A stretch of DNA of 64,000 bases, from the NCBI GenBank assembly GCA_045636945.1, contig JAZTYO010000035.1, positions 1-64,000 on the forward strand, in the 5' to 3' direction. This document shows positions 58,658 through 64,000 of this stretch, one piece after another; the stretch's first letter is position 1; every line of letters begins with the position of its first letter. The notes beneath the pieces are model-generated. The model saw only the letters and a program-made list of their open reading frames with translations, searched no databases and was not told the origin of the DNA. A program made the translations under genes and the position numbers. Source of the stretch: UMGS172 sp045636945 (GTDB lineage: Bacteria; Bacillota; Clostridia; Oscillospirales; Acutalibacteraceae).

Positions 58658-60436
58658 ATGGGAGTAAATGACATTATATTTGCCGTAATAAAGCTTCTTG
58701 GTGGACTTGCCTTCTTCCTTTACGGAATGAATGTTATGTCCAGTGGTCTTGAAAAAATGGCCAAGGGTAAGCTTGAAAAAACTCTTATCAAGGTTACGTC
58801 CAAAAAGCCTTTGGCTTTGATTTTCGGTGCAGGTATTACCGTTGCAATTCAGTCATCGTCTGCTTTGACCGTTATGTTGGTCGGTCTTGTCAACTCGGGA
58901 CTGCTCAATTTCGGACAGACTATCGGTGTTTTGATGGGCTCGAACATCGGTACTACCCTTACCGCTTGGATTTTAAGCCTTGCAGGTATTGAGGCTGACG
59001 GAAACCTTTTGTTAGGCTTGTTACAGCCCAAGAACTTCTCGCTTATTTTTGCGTTGATTGGTATTTTGCTTATTATGATGAGCAAAAAGCAGAAGCGTCA
59101 GAACACCGGTGCTATTTTAGTCGGCTTTGCAGTATTGATGTTCGGTATGAACCTTATGTCGGATGCTATGAAGCCTCTGACCGAGATGGAAGGCTTTACG
59201 AGTCTGCTTACTGCATTTGAAAATCCGTTCTTAGCTGTTGCTTTTGGTGCAATATTTACGGGTATTATTCAGAGCTCTGCCGCATCGGTTGGTATTTTGC
59301 AGACCGCCGCAACTGCTGCTATGGCTTCGGGTGGCGGTGTTACCTACCGTATGGCAATCCCCATTATTATGGGTCAGAACATCGGTACCTGCGTTACCGC
59401 CGTTATCTCCAGCTTTGGTGTAAGCCGTAACGCAAAAAAGGTTGCCGTTGTCCACCTTTTGTTCAATATAATCGGTACACTCGTTGTACTTATCCCGTTC
59501 TGTATTTTGAGCTATGCTGTCGATTTTGCGATGCTCGACCGTGCTATAACTCCGTTTGAAATCGCAATCGTTCATAGTTTATTCAATATATTCACAACAC
59601 TTATCCTCTATCCCTTCACCAAACAGCTTGAGGCAATGGCCAACAAAATCGTTCCTGAAAAGGACGGCGAGAAGAAGGGTAAGCTTCTCGACGAGCGTTT
59701 GCTTACCGTTCCTTCCTTCGCAGTTACCAACTCATTGGATGTTGTTGTCGAAATGGCAGGCGTTTCGAGAGATGCCTTTAACAAGGCAGTTTCGCTGGTT
59801 GGCAACTATGATGAAAAAATGGCACTTGAAATATCCGAAATGGAAACCCGGCTTGACAATTACGAGGATCAACTCGGAACCTATATGGTCAAGCTGTCGA
59901 GTACCGGCGTTTCGGATTCCGACTCAAAGAAAATTGCTAAGATTTTACATACCATAAATGACTTTGAGCGTATCGGTGACCATGCCGAAAACCTTGTCGG
60001 TGTTGCACGCGAGATACACGAGAAAAGAATCGAGTTCTCGCACGAGGCTAAGCAGGAGATTGCCAAGCTTCGTGAGGCAACGCTTGAGATTATCGATATT
60101 ACAACCGAAGCATTTACGAAAAACGACCTTGAATTGGCTTCGTCGGTCGAACCTCTCGAGCAGGTTATCGACGGTATCATTACCGATATCAAGAGTCGCC
60201 ACGTAAAACGTTTGCAACACGGAAACTGCACTATCGAGTTGGGATTTGTTCTGACCGACCTTTTGACCAACTACGAGCGTGTTTCCGACCACTGCTCCAA
60301 CGTTGCCGTTGCTATAATCGAGTCACAGCACGGCACCTTTGAGGCTCACGAGTATCTTAACCACGTTAAGAATGACCCCAACAGTGCTTATACCAAAGCA
60401 TTCGAGGAGTACAAAGAGAAATTTGCTCTTTGCTGA
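58658..60436 (+). CDS. Na/Pi cotransporter family protein with PhoU domain
   Basis: 592 residues. Two inverted PNaS repeats with the QSS signatures AGITVAIQSSSALTVMLVGL and FTGIIQSSAASVGILQTAAT (about residues 55-310), followed by a cytoplasmic PhoU-like helical bundle (about 350-570: LHTINDFERIGDHAENLVGV, LLTNYERVSDHCSNVAVAII). It imports phosphate with sodium; PhoU domains modulate such carriers. Monocistronic. Confidence 0.94.
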   Translation: MGVNDIIFAVIKLLGGLAFFLYGMNVMSSGLEKMAKGKLEKTLIKVTSKKPLALIFGAGITVAIQSSSALTVMLVGLVNSGLLNFGQTIGVLMGSNIGTTLTAWILSLAGIEADGNLLLGLLQPKNFSLIFALIGILLIMMSKKQKRQNTGAILVGFAVLMFGMNLMSDAMKPLTEMEGFTSLLTAFENPFLAVAFGAIFTGIIQSSAASVGILQTAATAAMASGGGVTYRMAIPIIMGQNIGTCVTAVISSFGVSRNAKKVAVVHLLFNIIGTLVVLIPFCILSYAVDFAMLDRAITPFEIAIVHSLFNIFTTLILYPFTKQLEAMANKIVPEKDGEKKGKLLDERLLTVPSFAVTNSLDVVVEMAGVSRDAFNKAVSLVGNYDEKMALEISEMETRLDNYEDQLGTYMVKLSSTGVSDSDSKKIAKILHTINDFERIGDHAENLVGVAREIHEKRIEFSHEAKQEIAKLREATLEIIDITTEAFTKNDLELASSVEPLEQVIDGIITDIKSRHVKRLQHGNCTIELGFVLTDLLTNYERVSDHCSNVAVAIIESQHGTFEAHEYLNHVKNDPNSAYTKAFEEYKEKFALC

Positions 60437-60450
60437 TATTTATTCCACAA

Positions 60451-60482
60451 AACACCCATTCGACCAAAGTCGGGTGGGTGTT
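60451..60482 (+). terminator. Terminator of the Na/Pi carrier gene
   Basis: Arms AACACCCATTCGAC / GTCGGGTGGGTGTT with two G-T pairs and a 4-nt loop. Confidence 0.8.
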
Positions 60483-60522
60483 CCATTGTTACAGAAAATT
60501 ATCGAAAAACAATAAAAAAGTA

Positions 60523-60568
60523 TTGACAAACGAATTTTTACGTGTTATTATAATGATACAATATTGTA
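60523..60568 (+). promoter_or_regulatory. Promoter and palindromic operator of the DUF2975-HTH operon
   Basis: Perfect TTGACA (60523-60528), 17-bp spacer, TATTAT (60546-60551). A perfect palindrome TACAATATTGTA (60557-60568) lies at the likely transcription start, a natural repressor site for the HTH protein encoded second in the operon. Confidence 0.65.
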
Positions 60569-60593
60569 ATTTCCAAAATTCGGAGGTTTTATT

Positions 60594-61067
60594 ATGCTAA
60601 AGGTACCTAATCGCATTTCCGTTATGTTATCGACCGTTATGGCCGCGGTGTTGTTCGTCGGTTGTATTGTCGGTGCTGTTTTTATGCCTACTCTCAGTAA
60701 TATGCTGATTGAAGCAAGGGACAGTATCAGCGTACGTAACGACCTTACTTCTGATGACCGTGTTGTTGTATTGGTGATTGCTTATCTTATATTGGCAGTG
60801 ATGCTGCTTGCCGATATTCTGCTTTTCTGTCTGCTTAAAAACGTAAGACAGCAAAAGATTTTCACTAAATGCAGTGTTTCGGTTATAAGAGGTGTTTCCT
60901 GGTGCTGTATTGGTCTTTGTGCAGTGTTTTGTGTCTTGGGATATTATTTCTATCTTTCGTTCATTGTGGCATTTTTGGCATTATTCTTGGGTGTTTGCTT
61001 AAGAGTTGTCAAAAATGTTATCGGAGAAGCAACCGAAATCAAGTCTGAGAACGACCTTACGGTTTAA
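60594..61067 (+). CDS. DUF2975 domain membrane protein
   Basis: 157 residues with four membrane helices (about 10-35, 55-80, 95-115, 118-145). The layout and the linked small HTH gene identify it as DUF2975 (YozG/YoaS-type pairs in Bacillus). Function unknown. GGAGG precedes ATG 60594. Confidence 0.85.
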   Translation: MLKVPNRISVMLSTVMAAVLFVGCIVGAVFMPTLSNMLIEARDSISVRNDLTSDDRVVVLVIAYLILAVMLLADILLFCLLKNVRQQKIFTKCSVSVIRGVSWCCIGLCAVFCVLGYYFYLSFIVAFLALFLGVCLRVVKNVIGEATEIKSENDLTV

Positions 61068-61081
61068 AAGAGGTAGGAAAT

Positions 61082-61297
61082 ATGATAGTTATAAATCTCG
61101 ATGTTATGATGGCAAAACGGAAGATGTCTTTGAACGAACTCTCCGAAAGGGTGGGCATTACTTTGGCCAACCTGTCTATTCTGAAAAACAACAAGGCAAA
61201 AGCTATACGTTTTTCGACGTTGGATGCTATTTGCCGTGCTTTGAACTGTCAAGTCGAGGACATCATTGAATACGTAGATTCTCCCGACGGACAGTAG
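61082..61297 (+). CDS. Small XRE/Cro-type regulator (YozG-like)
   Basis: 71 residues, a bare helix-turn-helix: MSLNELSERVGITLANLSIL and FSTLDAICRALNCQVEDIIE. Such proteins pair with DUF2975 membrane proteins and probably autoregulate. It starts 14 bp after that gene. Confidence 0.92.
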   Translation: MIVINLDVMMAKRKMSLNELSERVGITLANLSILKNNKAKAIRFSTLDAICRALNCQVEDIIEYVDSPDGQ

Positions 61298-61331
61298 GGA
61301 TGACTCAAATCATCCCGGAAAGGAGTTTCCG

Positions 61332-63035
61332 ATGGACGAGATAAGAGAAGGTATTATAAACGAAGAAACCAAGGCAGATAATCTGCCACAGGAAAACAAT
61401 GAGGAGCAATCATCAAAAACGGTGGGAAAGGCTTTGTCTGAAGTTGTGACCGATGAATGGCTTCAAAACGAGCAGGTTGAACGCGAGTTCCAACCGATAC
61501 AGACGGTTTTTGCCTACGTTTGTTGGTTGGTGGGATATCTTTTGTGCAGGATATATCCCGTTATGTCGTCACCGTTTGGCGGATTATTACTAATCGTTGG
61601 ATTGTTTACGGTTACAGCGGTATTTCTTAAAACGCAGGGAGCCACTTTCGGTAAAATGTCGGTTATATCGGCGGTTTTAAGTATTGCTGTATCGTTGGGG
61701 CTATTGCTTTCGTCGAACGGAACTCTGCACACCGTTTCTTATATGTTTGCACTTTGCGGTTTTGTGTATTTTGTTTATTCCGCAATGGGAAATACCCTGC
61801 AAAAAGGCTTTTCCGATTATGTTTTGGCCGATTTTATAAAGGCCTTGTTTGTGCTTCCGTTCTGCAATTTTGGGCTTATGTTCAAGGCAATGTTTTCCGG
61901 TAAAGCCCGTAACGGTGGCAAGGTGTTCGGCAAAACGGTATTGGGACTTGTTATAGCTTTTGTTCCTACAATTATTGTAGTCGTGCTTTTGTCGTACGAT
62001 GAAGGCTTTTCGGAGATACTCGAAAGCATCTTCGACTTCAGATTTGTAGATGTGTTTTTGCATCTTTTCAGCTTAGGAATTGGTATACCGATAGGTATGT
62101 ATCTTTTCGGTCTGTTTTTGTCATCGGTTGACGGTGACATTGCCAAAGGCTTTAATGCAGAAAATACATCAAAGGTTTCCAAAGCAGTTCAAAAGCTACC
62201 CACGGTTACTGCTTTGGCGGCATCTTTGCCGTTGCTTTTGGTTTACGTTGTTTTCTTTATATCGCAATGGAAATACTATATTTCGGGATTTACGGGTGTG
62301 CTCCCCGACGATATAAGTTATGCAAATTATGCCCGTGAAGGCTTTTTCCAGCTTTGTACTGTATCGGTCATAAACTTTATTGCAATTATTGTTTTGTCGG
62401 TGTTTATGCGACGTAATGATAACGGAAAATCGTTGGTTTTAAAGGCTTTGTCGGTGTTGTTTTCGGTGTTCACGCTAATACTGATAAGCACAGCAATCGC
62501 CAAAATGGTTATGTATATCGGTGAGTTTGGCTTAACACCGAAAAGGGTGTATGCCTCATGGTTTATGATAGTGTTGGCTGTTGTCTTTATCCTTGTTATT
62601 TTGAAGCAATTTATCACGAAATTTAAGGTTATAATCGCATCGGTCGGAGTTTGTGTTGTACTGTTTGCGGCATTGTCACTTTTAAATGTTGACGGCTTTA
62701 TTGCAAAATATAACGTTGACCGATATCTTGACAAAAGCCTTAAAACGGTGGACGTTGAAGCTTTATATGACCTTGGAGATGCTGCAATACCCGAAATGGT
62801 ACGCTTGGCGCAGGAACTTGATAAGAACCTTGGAACCGATATTTCAAAGGCGATTGACGAAAATAAAGAGTTGGACTCCTATTTAAATTCGGAGGAATTG
62901 GTGTATATCAGCCTTACAGTTCATTTAAAGCGGTCAACTAGCCGGATTGAAACCGAAAATACCGGCCTTTTTGCCTTCACCGTGCAACGTTACCGTGCTG
63001 AAAAAGCGCTGGATAGCATAAATGCTTTTGATTAA
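61332..63035 (+). CDS. DUF4153/DUF4173-type polytopic membrane protein
   Basis: 567 residues. An acidic cytoplasmic N terminus (about 1-60) is followed by some twelve helices and a soluble C-terminal stretch (about 455-567, with ALYDLGDAAIPEMVRLAQEL). It resembles the DUF4153/DUF4173 membrane family often found with DUF2975-HTH pairs. Function unknown. AAAGGAG lies before ATG 61332, 34 bp after the HTH gene. Confidence 0.75.
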   Translation: MDEIREGIINEETKADNLPQENNEEQSSKTVGKALSEVVTDEWLQNEQVEREFQPIQTVFAYVCWLVGYLLCRIYPVMSSPFGGLLLIVGLFTVTAVFLKTQGATFGKMSVISAVLSIAVSLGLLLSSNGTLHTVSYMFALCGFVYFVYSAMGNTLQKGFSDYVLADFIKALFVLPFCNFGLMFKAMFSGKARNGGKVFGKTVLGLVIAFVPTIIVVVLLSYDEGFSEILESIFDFRFVDVFLHLFSLGIGIPIGMYLFGLFLSSVDGDIAKGFNAENTSKVSKAVQKLPTVTALAASLPLLLVYVVFFISQWKYYISGFTGVLPDDISYANYAREGFFQLCTVSVINFIAIIVLSVFMRRNDNGKSLVLKALSVLFSVFTLILISTAIAKMVMYIGEFGLTPKRVYASWFMIVLAVVFILVILKQFITKFKVIIASVGVCVVLFAALSLLNVDGFIAKYNVDRYLDKSLKTVDVEALYDLGDAAIPEMVRLAQELDKNLGTDISKAIDENKELDSYLNSEELVYISLTVHLKRSTSRIETENTGLFAFTVQRYRAEKALDSINAFD

Positions 63036-63038
63036 ATT

Positions 63039-63071
63039 AAAAGGCTCATCCAAAACGGATGAGCCTTTTTC
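63039..63071. terminator. Bidirectional terminator
   Basis: Perfect 13-bp arms AAAAGGCTCATCC / GGATGAGCCTTTT with a 5-nt loop, between convergent genes. Confidence 0.93.
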
Positions 63072-63088
63072 TCGTGCTTAACCTATTT

Positions 63089-64000
63089 TTATAATTTTTT
63101 GAAGAACTTAAAGGTCATAGGCCAGAAGCTTCCGGCAAAGATTGTTATAAGGAAATAACGGAGAGCACCACCTGCAAAGGCATCGTTGAAAAGCTTGTAG
63201 CAAAGCTCGTTGCAGGGCTCTTTGAGGAAGATTTTAATGGCCAATACAGGCAAAAGACCCAACACGAATTTCAAAATCTGTGCCCACCATCTGGCCTTTG
63301 TGTCAAAATGTGTAAATCTTACATCGACCTCAAAAGAAATCCACAAACCAACGATACAACCGAGCATTTTATAACTGTTTTCAATACCCGATTTAAGGTT
63401 GTTATTATCGATATTGGAAGGGAAGTCGTAACTTTTTGTAAAAACGATAAACGCAATTGCACCAACGGCCATTAATATCATTAAAATACGCATTCCGACA
63501 GGCTTTTCGGTACATCTTTTGATAATAGGATAGAAGAAAAAAACAAGCAACAAGGCAATGATTATCGAGGTGCCGACGTCCATCGGAGTGTGTACACCGA
63601 GATACATTCTTGACAACGGTACTAGCACACAGACAAGAATACAGAGAATTCTGATAAGTAACCCCTTGTTCCATCGACCGATACTGCCGAAAATACCGAC
63701 GGCATTTTGAGTATGACCCGAGGGGAAAGAGTAACCCGTGGCCTCGGCACGTGCCGATTCAACAATGGTAAAATCGGGGTCTTTAACCCAAGGACGGGGG
63801 ATTCTAAACCATAGCTTTAAAAACTGGTTTATAACTGTGCCGATAAGTCCTACCGATAAGAGGAAATAACCCTCTTTTTTGTTGATGCACCAGAAGAAAA
63901 GTATTCCCACAACTATGAAAACGGTTTCCTCGCCGATATGGGTGACCAGGGAGAAAAATGTGTCCAAAGCAGGACAACGGATGCTTTCAAGTAATTTTAA
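63089..64000 (-). CDS. PAP2-family membrane phosphatase (5' end cut by window)
   Basis: The frame is still open at base 64000, reading LKLLESIRCPALDTFFSLVT, so the true start lies beyond the edge; a TTG at 63967 is unlikely to be the start. About 303 residues are visible with many helices. PAP2 motifs are intact: KLWFRIPRPWV, YSFPSGHTQNAVG and SRMYLGVHTPMDVG. It probably dephosphorylates undecaprenyl pyrophosphate or another lipid phosphate at the membrane. Unlike the PAP2-like protein at 43 kb, the PSGH His is kept. Confidence 0.9.
   Translation of the reverse strand, partial: LKLLESIRCPALDTFFSLVTHIGEETVFIVVGILFFWCINKKEGYFLLSVGLIGTVINQFLKLWFRIPRPWVKDPDFTIVESARAEATGYSFPSGHTQNAVGIFGSIGRWNKGLLIRILCILVCVLVPLSRMYLGVHTPMDVGTSIIIALLLVFFFYPIIKRCTEKPVGMRILMILMAVGAIAFIVFTKSYDFPSNIDNNNLKSGIENSYKMLGCIVGLWISFEVDVRFTHFDTKARWWAQILKFVLGLLPVLAIKIFLKEPCNELCYKLFNDAFAGGALRYFLITIFAGSFWPMTFKFFKKL

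Overview
The window looks like a chromosome segment of a spore-forming, Gram-positive anaerobe of the class Clostridia, most likely an Oscillospirales/Ruminococcaceae-type gut bacterium. This is inferred from gene content: the germination protease gpr next to spoIIP, mreBCD-mrdA followed by minD and mgsA, an AbrB/SpoVT-type regulator, a DnaD plus DnaI helicase-loader pair, a two-gene SufC/SufB-like Fe-S system, a DUF6472 small protein and a TnpV/DUF6809 transposon remnant. Shine-Dalgarno sites are strong (GGAGG) and several sigma-A promoters are near consensus. TGA is a normal stop here (code 11). No rRNA or CRISPR array was seen, and there is one tRNA.

Layout. 1-8.1 kb: a heterodimeric ABC exporter (first gene cut by the window edge), NADP-type glutamate dehydrogenase, a TVP38/DedA-like membrane protein, a GPH/SLC45-like transporter coupled to a glycerophosphodiesterase. 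8.1-13.1 kb: a secreted MBG/YDG surface protein, a small operon (DUF6472, Fe-S flavoprotein, GreA-like, PAS protein), then a decayed patch with a nonsense-mutated manganese catalase, a truncated TnpV, DUF6809 and tRNA-Pro. 13.2-19.4 kb: DD-carboxypeptidase, trmB, smsC-smsB, an acetyltransferase, L28, a HAD phosphatase and dCMP deaminase. 19.6-26.8 kb: mreB-mreC-mreD-mrdA, minD, mgsA and hisS. 26.8-33.4 kb: AbrB, then the glycolytic set pgk-tpiA-gpmI, manA-trmL, and a membrane protein whose C terminus was changed by a 61-bp tandem duplication. 33.4-42.9 kb: S20, gpr-spoIIP, RodA, tsaE-tsaB-rpiB, dnaD-dnaI, a phosphatase pseudogene, and L13-S9.

42.9-53.4 kb holds a PAP2/XRE pair, a pseudouridine synthase and a minus-strand sugar operon. 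The operon runs uxuA, a broken sugar isomerase, an SDR mannonate oxidoreductase, two TIM-barrel isomerase/epimerases, two paralogous Gfo/Idh dehydrogenases and a metallophosphoesterase stub. A divergent AraC regulator sits at its head. It probably turns uronic acids or oxidised glycosides into 2-keto-3-deoxygluconate. 53.4-64 kb: acetyltransferase, pyrophosphatase, a second DD-carboxypeptidase, metallophosphoesterase plus a DUF6259 putative glycosidase, Na/Pi symporter with PhoU domain, a DUF2975-HTH-DUF4153/4173 membrane operon, and a PAP2 phosphatase cut by the right edge.

The most notable points are the MgsA homologue lacking two catalytic residues, GPR with almost no propeptide, a dispersed GTAGGG...CCCTAC double-hairpin repeat, several recent gene lesions (nonsense, frameshift, 61-bp duplication), and the uronate cluster, whose Gfo/Idh plus TIM-barrel content hints at oxidative glycoside cleavage.
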